From JALCSJ01 sp036788835 (GTDB taxonomy: Bacteria > Bacillota > Negativicutes > Acidaminococcales > Acidaminococcaceae), in the NCBI GenBank assembly GCA_036788835.1, contig DAIQMR010000015.1, forward strand, positions 1-51,775: a stretch of DNA of 51,775 nt, written 5' to 3'. This document shows, piece by piece, positions 34,203 to 42,282 of the stretch. A program made the position numbers and the translations under genes. Each line of letters begins with the position of its first letter. Position 1 is the stretch's first letter. Under the pieces are notes generated by a model, which was not told the origin of the DNA, did no database searches, and worked only from the letters and a program-made list of their open reading frames with translations.

Positions 34203-34232
34203 ATTGTAACAAAAAATACAAAATTTTTGCAA
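34203..34232 (-). promoter_or_regulatory. Promoter of tRNA-Sec (and possibly selA-selB)
   Basis: On the minus strand TTGCAA (34232-34227), 18 bp, then TACAAT (34208-34203), about 30 bp before the mature tRNA 5' end. No separate selA promoter is obvious in the 60-bp gap, so tRNA and selA may be co-transcribed. Confidence 0.65.
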
Positions 34233-34309
34233 GCCTTTATTACATTTTTAAATAATTGTCCCGGGAAAATACCCGGCAACAAGTTTTCCGCCATTCCCAC
34301 TCATTAGAG

Positions 34310-34361
34310 AAGAGGAAATAGCAACAACAGGATTATTTCCTATTGTAGCTACGCCTCTTTC
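34310..34361 (-). terminator. Probable terminator after selD
   Basis: Near the selD stop, AAGAGG...CCTCTT forms an imperfect long hairpin with inner GGAAATA-like and TATTTCC-like arms. It would separate selD from the tRNA-Sec gene. The pairing is interrupted, so confidence is modest. Confidence 0.45.
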
Positions 34362-35402
34362 TTATTTAATGATAACCGCTTTTTCACCTTTAGCCTGAAC
34401 ACAGCCAATAGCCACACCATTTACCCCTGCAGCCCGAAGCCTCTGAACCAGGCTTTCTGCTTCTGCCTCTCCTACGCTCAGCAACAGTCCTCCGGAAGTC
34501 TGAGGGTCATAGAAAACATCCAGACGTTCCTGGGGCAATGCAGCCAATTTTATGACCTTATCTTTAGTATAGTCCATGTTCCTGTATGCCCCGGCAGGAA
34601 TAATCCCCATACGGGCCAATTCCATAGCCTTAGGCAGCACAGGAATCTTGCTGCCCCACAGTTCAATAGTGTGATTGCCATCGGCAGTCATTTCTGCCAG
34701 ATGCCCGATTAAACCAAAACCTGTAATATCCGTACAACCGTGGATATTAAAGTCCTGGGCCGCTTCGGCAGCGGCCTTGTTCAAGGTAGCCATCAAAGCG
34801 ATGACAGTCTTATTTTCCTCGTCTGTCAAAAGGTCGGCTTTGGCCGCTGTGGTCAAAATGCCTGTACCTAATGGTTTGGTGATAATAAGAACATCCCCGG
34901 TTTTAATACCATCGTTTTTAAGCACTTTTTGGGGATGCACCAAGCCGGTAACGCATAAACCGTACTTGGGCTCCTTGTCCTCAATGCTGTGGCCCCCGGC
35001 AATCACCGCTCCCGCCTCCAGGACCTTGGACGCCCCGCCCTGTAGAATTGCTTCCACTACTGACAAAGGAAGGCAATTGGGGAAAGTCAAAAGGTTCATG
35101 GCCAAAACCGGTTTGCCTCCCATAGCGTAAACATCCGAAAGAGCGTTAGCCGCGGCAATCTGGCCAAAGCTATAGGCATCATCTACCATGGGTGGGAAAA
35201 AGTCCACTGTGTGTATCATGGCAGTTGTTTCGTTGATTTTATAAACGGCAGCGTCATCATTGGACTCAAAACCTACCAGCAGATTTTTGTCCGTGGCTTT
35301 AGGCAGACCTGCTAAAATCTTACTTAGGACACCCGGCCCTATTTTAGCGCCTCAACCGCCTGCACTGGTCAGGGTAGTCAAGCGTACTTTTTCATCCAAC
35401 AT
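34362..35402 (-). CDS. selD: Selenophosphate synthetase SelD, itself a selenoprotein (Sec17)
   Basis: SelD makes selenophosphate from selenide and ATP. Reading through TGA at 35354-35352 gives 346 residues, the family length. The ATG at 35402 has GGAGGTG 6 nt upstream. The active-site motif is SAGGUGAKIG, with Sec17 where many SelDs have Cys and the essential lysine three residues on. Metal- and ATP-binding segments follow: NDDAAVY, TVDFFPPMVDDAYSFGQIA, LSDVYAMGGKP and AGGHSIEDKEPKYG. A short TAGG/CCTA stem about 15 nt after the UGA may belong to a SECIS element. Stopping at UGA would leave a truncated start at 35219. It stands upstream of tRNA-Sec, selA and selB. Confidence 0.95.
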
Positions 35403-35467
35403 GGCACTCACCTCCGCTTCTTTAGAGATACTTTAATATTAACACATTTTAGTAAATGTTAAAAGAT

Positions 35468-35508
35468 GACAAAAAGGGGATGGCACTGTCATGTACCGTC
35501 CCCATCTG
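35468..35508 (-). terminator. Hairpin downstream of the two-component operon
   Basis: GGGGATGG (35476-35483) pairs with CCGTCCCC (35496-35503) with one mismatch, and GACA/TGTC-type outer pairs extend it. On the minus strand a T-run follows. It begins right at the response regulator's stop. Confidence 0.6.
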
Positions 35509-36207
35509 TCAACTTTTAGTTTCGCCGTTTTTCATTCTATAGCCTACGCCCCAGACAGTTTCTATGTATACAGGTTTGGCCGGGTTTGGCTCGATTTTCT
35601 CCCGAAGACGATTAACATGCACCATAACCGTAGCCGTATCTCCTGCCGCTTCCAGACCCCATACCCGTTCAAACAATATTTCTTTGTTAAAGACTAAGCC
35701 CAAATTTTCCGCAAGAAAGGCCAGCAGTTCAAATTCCTTATTAGTTAGGTTTATTTCCTTGTCTTTAACAAAAACACGGTGGGTTTGAAGCTGGATGGTG
35801 ATGGCACCTACCACAATTGTTTCTGTGGCAGTTTTGCCGCTGAGCCGTTCATACCGGGCAATATGTGCCTTAACCCTGGCCACCAGTTCGCTGGGACTGA
35901 AAGGCTTAATCACATAGTCATCGGCACCCAAACCCAAGCCACGAATTTTGTCCACATCTTCCCGCTTGGCGGAAACCATAAGGATAGGTACCTCCTTATG
36001 CTTGCGGATTTCTCTGCACACTTGAAAGCCGTCCATTTTGGGCATCATAATATCCAGAAGAATTAAGTCATAAGGATTGTTCAAAGCCGCCGTTAATCCT
36101 TCCATTCCGTCGGAAGCAATCTCCACGAGAAAATCATTGGCTTCCAAGTAATCTCTTTCCAATTCGGCAATGGCAGCATCATCTTCAACAATTAGGATTT
36201 TCTTCAT
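35509..36207 (-). CDS. OmpR/PhoB family response regulator
   Basis: This 232-residue protein has an N-terminal receiver (acidic pair Glu8-Asp9-Asp10, phospho-acceptor Asp52 in LILLDIMMPKMDG, lysine in KPFSPSELVARV) and a C-terminal winged helix (NKEFELLAFLAEN, then VHVNRLREKIE). AGGAGG lies before the ATG, inside the end of the histidine kinase gene, which overlaps it by 23 bp. The pair is therefore co-translated. The regulator likely binds the 11-bp direct repeats at 37726-37747 and 37785-37806, controlling both its own operon and the divergent PepSY gene. Confidence 0.93.
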   Translation of the reverse strand: MKKILIVEDDAAIAELERDYLEANDFLVEIASDGMEGLTAALNNPYDLILLDIMMPKMDGFQVCREIRKHKEVPILMVSAKREDVDKIRGLGLGADDYVIKPFSPSELVARVKAHIARYERLSGKTATETIVVGAITIQLQTHRVFVKDKEINLTNKEFELLAFLAENLGLVFNKEILFERVWGLEAAGDTATVMVHVNRLREKIEPNPAKPVYIETVWGVGYRMKNGETKS

Positions 36208-37678
36208 GGATTTCTTCCTCCTTAATCGGCAACAATATGCACACAGCTAATCCCCCTGACTGTACTTCCTCTGCCCAAATGGTTCCTTTAAGGTTTACCA
36301 CAATTTGTTGGACAATGGCCAGCCCTAGTCCACTGCCTTTACGAACATTACTCCGGGCTTTGTCAGTACGGTAAAAGCTCTCAAAAATTTTAGGCAGTTC
36401 AGCTTTTTCCACTCCTACCCCATCATCTGCCAAGACAATTTTCACCCTATTAGCTTCCCTTGTCAAAATAATCTTCACATTAACAATGTCGTTCTTTTTA
36501 TATTTTATACTATTACCAAGTATATTATCAACCACACGTTGCCATTGCAATGGGTCTATTGCAACCAAGGCTCCGTTGCTCTTGTCTTCCACAGTCAAAT
36601 ACAGGCCTTTTTCTTTGAGCGGCTCAGTATTTTCTTCCCGGTAAGTCTGAAAATATTTGCCAAGGACAATAGGCACTGTCTTAAACTCAACCCTGCCCAA
36701 GTCCAGCTTGGAGAAGAGAAAAAGCCCCGTAACCAGATTTTCCATGGTACAAGCTGCTTGATAAATCATTTCTGTATAATGTTGCTGTTTCTCCTGGGTT
36801 TTCGCCACACCTTCCAGAATGCCGCTGGCATACCCTTTCAAGGAAGTTAATGGTGTGGACAAATCGTGGGAAATACCTGCCAGAAGTTCTTTGCGGTTTT
36901 GCTCATATTTTTCCTGGGTAGCCTGAGCTGTCTTTAATTGCTGCCGCATCTGTTCAAAGGCCCGACAGGTTTCCCCCATTTCACCCTGAGCATTCACTTG
37001 CACCGGTATATCTAAATTCCCGGCACCGATTTGGGCCGCAGATGTGTTCAATGCCCCCAGGGGCACAAGAATTTGTCTGGACATTAATCTGGCAAGATAC
37101 CAGCCCAAAAAGATAATTGCCATAATGCACAGACCGATGAGCACATAAAAAACTGTTTCTGCCACATCATCCATGTGGCTATGATGTCCCATTCCCTGGG
37201 CTAAAAATGGCACATTACCTGCTACCCACACAGCGTTACCATTGGGAGAAGAATATTTAAAAGTCAGGCCATTGTTATCCCACAGATAAAGGTTACTGCC
37301 ATCCTTACCGTGTACAGCCTTTGACTGTTCAGCCAAATTGGTACCTATGGTACTGTAAACCAGCCTTTTTTTATTAAACACGGTAACATTGAGCCCCTGC
37401 CCCTCTAGCAGCTGGCATTTGTTTATAACGTCTTTATCCCTGATATTATCCTTCTTATCTATTGTGGTTTTGAGAGAATTCAAAGCATACTGCTGTAACA
37501 TGGCCGGGCCTTTTTCCGGCCAAAGCATAGCTAGTTTTGTCTGTTCTGCAGGCCCGATTAATTTAAATAAAATAAAACCTGTACTGCCAAGGACCAACAA
37601 TAAACACACAGGTATTACTACCATTAATAAATTGGTAACCAAAAATCTGTTTTTAAAAGAAATGTCCCTCAGTTTCAT
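36185..37678 (-). CDS. Sensor histidine kinase
   Basis: This 497-residue inner-membrane kinase has TM1 at about 13-38, an extracytoplasmic sensor at about 40-172 and TM2 at about 175-197. A HAMP-like region runs to about 250, the H-box is GISHDLSTPLTSLKGYASGI with phospho-His271, and a HATPase domain has DDGVGV and GSGLGLAIV. The sensor ends with a His/Met-rich cluster, GMGHHSHMDD (162-171), right before TM2, a possible metal-binding site. The divergent neighbour is a His/Asp-rich PepSY protein, so the pair may sense a metal ion or cell-envelope state. Signal unproven. Confidence 0.92.
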   Translation of the reverse strand: MKLRDISFKNRFLVTNLLMVVIPVCLLLVLGSTGFILFKLIGPAEQTKLAMLWPEKGPAMLQQYALNSLKTTIDKKDNIRDKDVINKCQLLEGQGLNVTVFNKKRLVYSTIGTNLAEQSKAVHGKDGSNLYLWDNNGLTFKYSSPNGNAVWVAGNVPFLAQGMGHHSHMDDVAETVFYVLIGLCIMAIIFLGWYLARLMSRQILVPLGALNTSAAQIGAGNLDIPVQVNAQGEMGETCRAFEQMRQQLKTAQATQEKYEQNRKELLAGISHDLSTPLTSLKGYASGILEGVAKTQEKQQHYTEMIYQAACTMENLVTGLFLFSKLDLGRVEFKTVPIVLGKYFQTYREENTEPLKEKGLYLTVEDKSNGALVAIDPLQWQRVVDNILGNSIKYKKNDIVNVKIILTREANRVKIVLADDGVGVEKAELPKIFESFYRTDKARSNVRKGSGLGLAIVQQIVVNLKGTIWAEEVQSGGLAVCILLPIKEEEIHEENPNC

Positions 37679-37725
37679 AATAAACCTCTTTCCACCCTGT
37701 CCTATAATTATTTACATTATAGATG

Positions 37726-37806
37726 ATAATTCTAAAATAATCCTAAAATGGAAGAAAAAATCTTTCGTAATATTTTCGTTTTTGTTTAAATTTTATTTAA
37801 ATTTAT
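37726..37806. promoter_or_regulatory. Two pairs of 11-bp direct repeats in the kinase/PepSY intergenic region
   Basis: ATAATTCTAAA is followed at once by ATAATCCTAAA (37726-37747), next to a minus-strand TATAAT (37721-37716) for the kinase operon. TTTAAATTTTA is followed by TTTAAATTTAT (37785-37806), just before the plus-strand -10 TATACT (37811-37816). Tandem 11-bp sites are typical of OmpR/PhoB binding. Confidence 0.55.
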
Positions 37807-37873
37807 TGCTTATACTGAAAACATCAAAGGGAACCAACTCTCAGCAAGAGATTTCCTCAAGGAGGCCAAAATT

Positions 37874-38650
37874 ATGAATAAAGAAGAATTGAAAAACTTA
37901 AGCGGTAAAATGCAAACCCTAGGCGGCAAGATTTTCACTAAATCCCATTTTAAAAAGCTTGGTGTTTTCCTAGTTATTTGTGCCGTAGCAGCTGGTGGTG
38001 GTGCGTACTTTGTACACCAGCAAAAAATAACCAAACGCCTGCAGGTCAATGAGGCCCGCACAGCTATGATAACGGCTCAAGCAACCAAGAGCAATATTTC
38101 GTTGCTGCCGGAGAACCAAATTCGTACCCTCGCCGCTCAGGCTATCGGTCAAGACGAAAGCAATATTACTTTCCGGGAAATATACCTGTCCAATGACCAT
38201 GACCGTTATGAAGACAATCACGATGGACATAAATTGGACAAAGACCATGACCGTTATGAACGAGATCATGATGACCATGATAAAGACCACGACAGACATA
38301 AAATAGACAAGGACCACAAAAAGCACAGAGATGAGCACAGAAATGATAGGTACGATGGTACTACCCACGCTACCGATAAGCGCAGTGCAAGCAGTAATAT
38401 GACGTCTGCTCCTATCCTGACCCCTGTGCAACCTGCCACATCCGCACAACCTACAGCTCCTGCCGAACAACAAAATAATATGACTGCGTCTGCCGTGACT
38501 CCGACCAATTCCCCTATGGCTCAGCCCGTTATGAATCAAATGCGAAACAGCGACCCTGTTTACAAAGTAAAATGCAACATAGGCTCAGTTAAATATCGGC
38601 TATACATCGATGCCGTCAATGGCAATGTATTAAGCAGCAAAATAGGGTAA
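37874..38650 (+). CDS. Membrane-anchored PepSY-like protein with His/Asp-rich insertion
   Basis: This 258-residue protein has a cytosolic start, one membrane segment at about 29-48 (LGVFLVICAVAAGGGAYFV) and the rest outside. Residues about 78-107 (NQIRTLAAQAIGQDESNITF...) resemble the helix and first strand of a PepSY domain. Residues 228-257 (PVYKVKCNIGSVKYRLYIDA, then NGNVLSSK) resemble its remaining strands. Between them lies an insertion of about 120 residues: a His/Asp/Lys/Arg-rich part (108-169, over a dozen histidines, with an 18-bp internal DNA repeat at 38195 and 38243), then a Pro/Ala/Thr/Gln-rich linker. AGGAGG precedes the ATG. Metal binding is inferred. It is divergent from the two-component genes. 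Confidence 0.8.
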   Translation: MNKEELKNLSGKMQTLGGKIFTKSHFKKLGVFLVICAVAAGGGAYFVHQQKITKRLQVNEARTAMITAQATKSNISLLPENQIRTLAAQAIGQDESNITFREIYLSNDHDRYEDNHDGHKLDKDHDRYERDHDDHDKDHDRHKIDKDHKKHRDEHRNDRYDGTTHATDKRSASSNMTSAPILTPVQPATSAQPTAPAEQQNNMTASAVTPTNSPMAQPVMNQMRNSDPVYKVKCNIGSVKYRLYIDAVNGNVLSSKIG

Positions 38651-38779
38651 TAAGACAGCCTGTACAGTGTGATATGTGCCCCAAATGTTAGACAAAAATA
38701 ACATTTACTGCTCCCCTTTGTCATCTTTTAGTTTTTTGTGCTAAAATAGAGAAAATGGTGCGGGAGGAGTGTGTACATA

Positions 38780-39181
38780 ATGAACCATGAGGAGCAATTG
38801 GCTTTTGCCAATAGTAAGAATCTTTTTATGATTCACAATAATATTAAAGGGCTGTTTTTAGACGATGAACATGCCAAGATAGAGGGTACGGTTGGTCCCG
38901 ATGGTTTGAATGCCATGGGCGGTATTCACGGCGGATTCTTGTATCTGATGGGTGACTGCGCAGCCGGCCTTCTGGCCAGAAGTACCGGTCACACCTTTGT
39001 GACACTGGATAGTACTTTCCGCTATCTTCGTGACGGCAGGGAAGCAAAAGCTTTGGTTGCGGAAAGCAGTCTGGTGAAACGGGGTAAAACCGTGACAATC
39101 GTACGTACGATAGTTAAAACCAAAGACAGTGGTAAAGTTCTTGCCGAAGGAGAATATACTTTCTTCTGTGTGGACAAATGA
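38780..39181 (+). CDS. PaaI-like hotdog-fold thioesterase
   Basis: This 133-residue protein has the PaaI/4HBT hotdog signature. GGIHGGFLYLMGDCAAGLLA around residues 46-65 contains the usual GGxxxxLxD/E helix, and VTLDSTFRYLRDGREAKALVAE is the long strand. Such enzymes hydrolyse acyl-CoA thioesters. The substrate is unknown; aromatic or fermentation acyl-CoAs are possible. The ATG at 38780 is preferred because GGAGGAG lies 10 nt before it. An in-frame GTG three codons earlier sits too close to the RBS. Confidence 0.85.
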   Translation: MNHEEQLAFANSKNLFMIHNNIKGLFLDDEHAKIEGTVGPDGLNAMGGIHGGFLYLMGDCAAGLLARSTGHTFVTLDSTFRYLRDGREAKALVAESSLVKRGKTVTIVRTIVKTKDSGKVLAEGEYTFFCVDK

Positions 39182-39191
39182 CATTCTTCCA

Positions 39192-39241
39192 CCACTTAAT
39201 CGCTACTTGATTCTAGGTTGGATATTCTTGACAATGTTTGG
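39192..39241 (-). repeat. Inverted copy of the 23.6-kb repeat element
   Basis: Read on the minus strand, CCAAACATTGTC (39241-39230), an 18-nt spacer and ATCAAGTAGCGATTAAGTGG (39211-39192) match the order and spacing seen at 23612-23662, with 12/12 and 18/20 identity in the two words. Confidence 0.75.
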
Positions 39242-39247
39242 ATAAAC

Positions 39248-39288
39248 AAAAGCGTGATGAAAGGACCTAGTCCTTTTATCACGCTTTT
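39248..39288. terminator. Bidirectional terminator between converging thioesterase and aroD
   Basis: A 19-bp stem, AAAAGCGTGATGAAAGGAC (39248-39266) with 39270-39288, has a 3-nt loop and one G-T pair. A second hairpin, AAAATGAC/GTCATTTT, follows at 39301-39328. Confidence 0.88.
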
Positions 39289-39335
39289 CGTATAAAAGAG
39301 AAAATGACCGCCTGCGCGCGTGTCATTTTTTATTT

Positions 39336-40091
39336 TTAAGCCAGGCTCTTCAGGAAAAACGCCAGCTGACTGGCAGGTAATTGCCCAGGTGCTGAAGCAT
39401 TTCCGGCCGTACCGAAAGTCACATCAGAGCCAAAAACTTGCCCGCAGATACGGCTAATTGCACCCAGTTTACCCATACTCATGGTAATAATCGGCGTATC
39501 GTTATGCTCTTCCTTCATAGTAAGGGTAGCATCCAACAAAGTCAGTACATCACGTTCTGTCTGAGGCATAACGGCAAACTTAACAATATCGGCTCCTAAA
39601 TCTTGCATTTGGCACAAATTCCCCACAATAACTTCCTTATCGGGAGTGGCCATGGTATTGTGACGGGAAACGATGACCTTCACCCCGAAATTGTGAGCGG
39701 CTTTCACTACCTGTTTGACAACGCTCTCTCCCCGGGAAAGCTCAATGTCAACCAGATCGATAAGACCACTTTCAATAACAGCCAAATTCAAGTCTGTATA
39801 GGCCTTGGTATCAATTTCCTTTAGTCCCATTTCTACGCTGGTGCGCATGGTAAAAAGAATAGGGGCATTGCTTAGCTGGTCCCGGAACAAAGTCATGGGT
39901 TTTATTCTCACTTCCGGATCCTCTACATTGTCGTAAAAATCGCAACGCCATTCTATAAAGTCAAAAGGAGAATTCTGAATAACACGAACCGCCTTTTCCA
40001 CATCACCAAGATTAGAAGCTGTGATGGGAATACAAATCTTGGGAAGACCTTCCCCGATTTTAACATTCTTAACTTTTACAATTCTGCTCAT
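39336..40091 (-). CDS. aroD: Type I 3-dehydroquinate dehydratase
   Basis: This 251-residue enzyme dehydrates 3-dehydroquinate to 3-dehydroshikimate through a Schiff base. His144 (VIVSRHNT) and Lys171 (DIVKFAVMPQTERD) match E. coli AroD His143 and Lys170. FIEWRCDFY and the C-terminal TFGTAGNASAPGQL are family blocks. The ATG at 40091 follows AGGAG, and a 7-codon longer frame lacks an RBS. No other shikimate genes adjoin it, so either aromatic biosynthesis or quinate/shikimate catabolism is possible. Confidence 0.94.
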   Translation of the reverse strand: MSRIVKVKNVKIGEGLPKICIPITASNLGDVEKAVRVIQNSPFDFIEWRCDFYDNVEDPEVRIKPMTLFRDQLSNAPILFTMRTSVEMGLKEIDTKAYTDLNLAVIESGLIDLVDIELSRGESVVKQVVKAAHNFGVKVIVSRHNTMATPDKEVIVGNLCQMQDLGADIVKFAVMPQTERDVLTLLDATLTMKEEHNDTPIITMSMGKLGAISRICGQVFGSDVTFGTAGNASAPGQLPASQLAFFLKSLA

Positions 40092-40201
40092 AATAGCAGT
40101 CTCCTTTGACACGAAATGTAAACTTCATTGAGAAATAATACTTTCCAATAGAATATAATTTTACCATAACTCTGTCAAGGGGAAATTTGATGCCCTTACA
40201 C

Positions 40202-40243
40202 GCCGCACACTCGTGACTTCAGTCGTGAGTTAGGCGTGCTTTC
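40202..40243 (-). terminator. Hairpin downstream of xpt
   Basis: CACGCC...GGCGTG outer arms enclose ACTCGTGAC-ttca-GTCGTGAGT, a nearly perfect long stem 14 bp after the xpt stop. Confidence 0.6.
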
Positions 40244-40256
40244 TTGTGTGCATTGC

Positions 40257-40835
40257 CTATTTTCTAAAGACTATTTCCCCTGTTTCAGCATCCATTTTAT
40301 CAATAATGGCCAGGGACTCAAGGTGATAACCTTTAGCCCTGATTCTGTCCCCGCCACCTTGGAAACCTTTTTCCACGGCGACTCCCAAACCGTCAATTTT
40401 GCCTCCGGCTTGTTTAACTAAGTCAATTAAACCTTCCAATGCACAACCATTGGCCAGAAAGTCATCAATAATCAGGATGTGATCGTCAGGAGATAAATAT
40501 TTTTTGGAGACGCAAACCTTATTCATCTTATTGTGAGTATAGGACATAATGTTTGTTGTGTATTGGGATTTGTCCATGTTGGCACCGGCGGATTTTTTGG
40601 CAAAAACCACAGGAACCTTAAAGTACTGGGCTGTCAGGCAGGCAATGCCAATGCCGGAAGCCTCAATGGTCAGAATTTTGGTAATGGGAGAAGAGGAGAA
40701 AATATTATAAAAATCTTTGCATATCTTATTCATGAAAGGAACATCTATTTGATGATTAAGGAAACTGTCTACTTTCAGAATGTTACCACTCAGAATAACG
40801 CCGTCCTCTAAGATTCTTTTCTCCAATAAATTCAT
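40257..40835 (-). CDS. xpt: Xanthine phosphoribosyltransferase
   Basis: This 192-residue protein is full length for Xpt, which converts xanthine and PRPP to XMP in purine salvage. The PRPP loop is ILIIDDFLANGCALEGL near residues 125-140, and the base-recognition region includes TIEASGIGIA. GGGAGG precedes the ATG. In many Firmicutes xpt is behind a guanine riboswitch. I looked at the 139-bp upstream region and saw no such element; it instead holds the hairpin ending the upstream operon. Confidence 0.94.
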   Translation of the reverse strand: MNLLEKRILEDGVILSGNILKVDSFLNHQIDVPFMNKICKDFYNIFSSSPITKILTIEASGIGIACLTAQYFKVPVVFAKKSAGANMDKSQYTTNIMSYTHNKMNKVCVSKKYLSPDDHILIIDDFLANGCALEGLIDLVKQAGGKIDGLGVAVEKGFQGGGDRIRAKGYHLESLAIIDKMDAETGEIVFRK

Positions 40836-40901
40836 GATTTGCCTCCCAATTTTTTATAACAGTTATTATACTATGTTTTGGCAAATGTTACAACGGTTAC
40901 A

Positions 40902-40968
40902 AAAGGGACAGGCACCTTTGTTCCACCGCAGAAAAACACTGCATCGTTACAAAGAAACCAGTCCCTTT
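40902..40968 (-). terminator. Long hairpin downstream of the Gfo/Idh/MocA gene
   Basis: AAAGGGACAGG (40902-40912) pairs with CCAGTCCCTTT (40958-40968) with one mismatch, and ACCTTTGT/ACAAAG arms extend the stem inward. It begins 7 bp after the stop codon and shares the ACAAAGG..CC words of the dispersed palindromes. Confidence 0.65.
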
Positions 40969-40974
40969 AGTCAT

Positions 40975-42159
40975 TTAAAAATCTATCCGACGGCCTTCTT
41001 CCGCCGATCTGTAGGCTGCGTAAATGACCTTCATGACAGTGTAGGCCAGGTCAAAACCGGAATCCGGCTCTTGGTTATAGGCTACGCTTTCTACGAAATT
41101 TTTCAGTTCGCCTGTGTAGCCCCTGATAACTTCATCAGAAACGAAAACCTCATTCCATCCTGTTTTCTGGGGCAGCATTTCGGAAATGTAAACGTCATCC
41201 AAGCCTTCTTCGTCCATGAAATAAGTGTTTAAAATATCGCAGGGATTCAGGTTACAGAACATGGTCCCGTCGCTGCCGTAAATATTCACCGTGTTACGTG
41301 ACCCGCCCAGCACTGCATCAGTGCACATGGCGATGCATTTGGTGCCATCGGAAAAGCTCACAGATACCAGTGCCATATCTTCCACATCGAAAGGACGAGC
41401 GTTCACATAACGATGTTTTTCATGATTAACGGCATTGGACTGTCTGCCCATATCGGCCATGACGCTGATTATTTCAATGTTTTCTCCTCTGGCTTTAGCT
41501 TCCACTTGCTTCAGCCACAGCATGCCTGTTAGGCCATGGATACCGTTTCTCATCATGGTGCCGCCGCCGATATTTTTCCAATGACCGGCCTTGTCAGAGC
41601 TAGAACCAATTAAAGTGTTTTCGCTGGTCATGAGCATAATTTTAGATTTCTTGGCTCTAAGAATTTCCGCAGCCTTTTGCACAGGGGTAGCATAAACAGT
41701 GTTCTCTGCGTACATAAATTTACGGCCGGTTTCTTTAATAACCTGTTTTAATTCATCCATTTGTTTCAGCACTGCATCGTACATTACTGACTTGGGTACT
41801 TTGTTGCCTATATTATCTTCACCATTGCCTACATAACCTGTCAAAGGCTTTTCGCAAATAACGTCCTTGCCGGCTCGCATGGCGGCCAGGGCAATGGGAA
41901 TATGTAAATCCTGGTTAACAGCAATATCCACTACATTGATTTCCGGGTCATTAATAATATCCATATAATTTAACGTGGCTTTTTCATAGCCATATTTTTC
42001 TTTAATCTTTTCCGCTTTGGCCAGATTGGAGCCACCGCATACTGTTTTCAATTTCACCGGCACGCCTACCATGTTTGTATAACCATTACCGTGTAGTTCA
42101 GAACCATAGCCTGTGCCCACTATACCTACCACTACAGGTTTCTCTATGTTCTTCTTCAT
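40975..42159 (-). CDS. Gfo/Idh/MocA family dehydrogenase
   Basis: This 394-residue NAD(P)-dependent oxidoreductase has an N-terminal Rossmann motif (VVGIVGTGYGSELHGNGY), the cofactor/active-site motif CEKPLTGY with the conserved lysine near 109, and the C-terminal substrate domain (GGGTMMRNGIHGLTGMLWL). The family oxidises sugars, cyclitols or their acids. AGGCG precedes the ATG. It is the third gene of an operon with a TIM-barrel isomerase and an unidentified protein, under a divergent GntR regulator, which suggests catabolism of a sugar acid or cyclitol. Confidence 0.87.
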   Translation of the reverse strand: MKKNIEKPVVVGIVGTGYGSELHGNGYTNMVGVPVKLKTVCGGSNLAKAEKIKEKYGYEKATLNYMDIINDPEINVVDIAVNQDLHIPIALAAMRAGKDVICEKPLTGYVGNGEDNIGNKVPKSVMYDAVLKQMDELKQVIKETGRKFMYAENTVYATPVQKAAEILRAKKSKIMLMTSENTLIGSSSDKAGHWKNIGGGTMMRNGIHGLTGMLWLKQVEAKARGENIEIISVMADMGRQSNAVNHEKHRYVNARPFDVEDMALVSVSFSDGTKCIAMCTDAVLGGSRNTVNIYGSDGTMFCNLNPCDILNTYFMDEEGLDDVYISEMLPQKTGWNEVFVSDEVIRGYTGELKNFVESVAYNQEPDSGFDLAYTVMKVIYAAYRSAEEGRRIDF

Positions 42160-42282
42160 TATATTTTCGCCTCCGTCTAATTTATCTAAACAAAATAAAT
42201 CCTGCTTGCCCTATCCCAATATTTCTTTTTGTCACGAACCTACTCCCACCAAAAACCCCTCTAGGCCTTTCACTCTGCACCG

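Noticed and set aside
34362..35219. 285-residue SelD starting at 35219
   Set aside because: It would lose the active-site Sec/Lys motif; read-through of the UGA restores the full enzyme with a good RBS.
40836..40974. Guanine riboswitch upstream of xpt
   Set aside because: The region holds a long terminator-like hairpin and lacks the conserved purine-aptamer loops.
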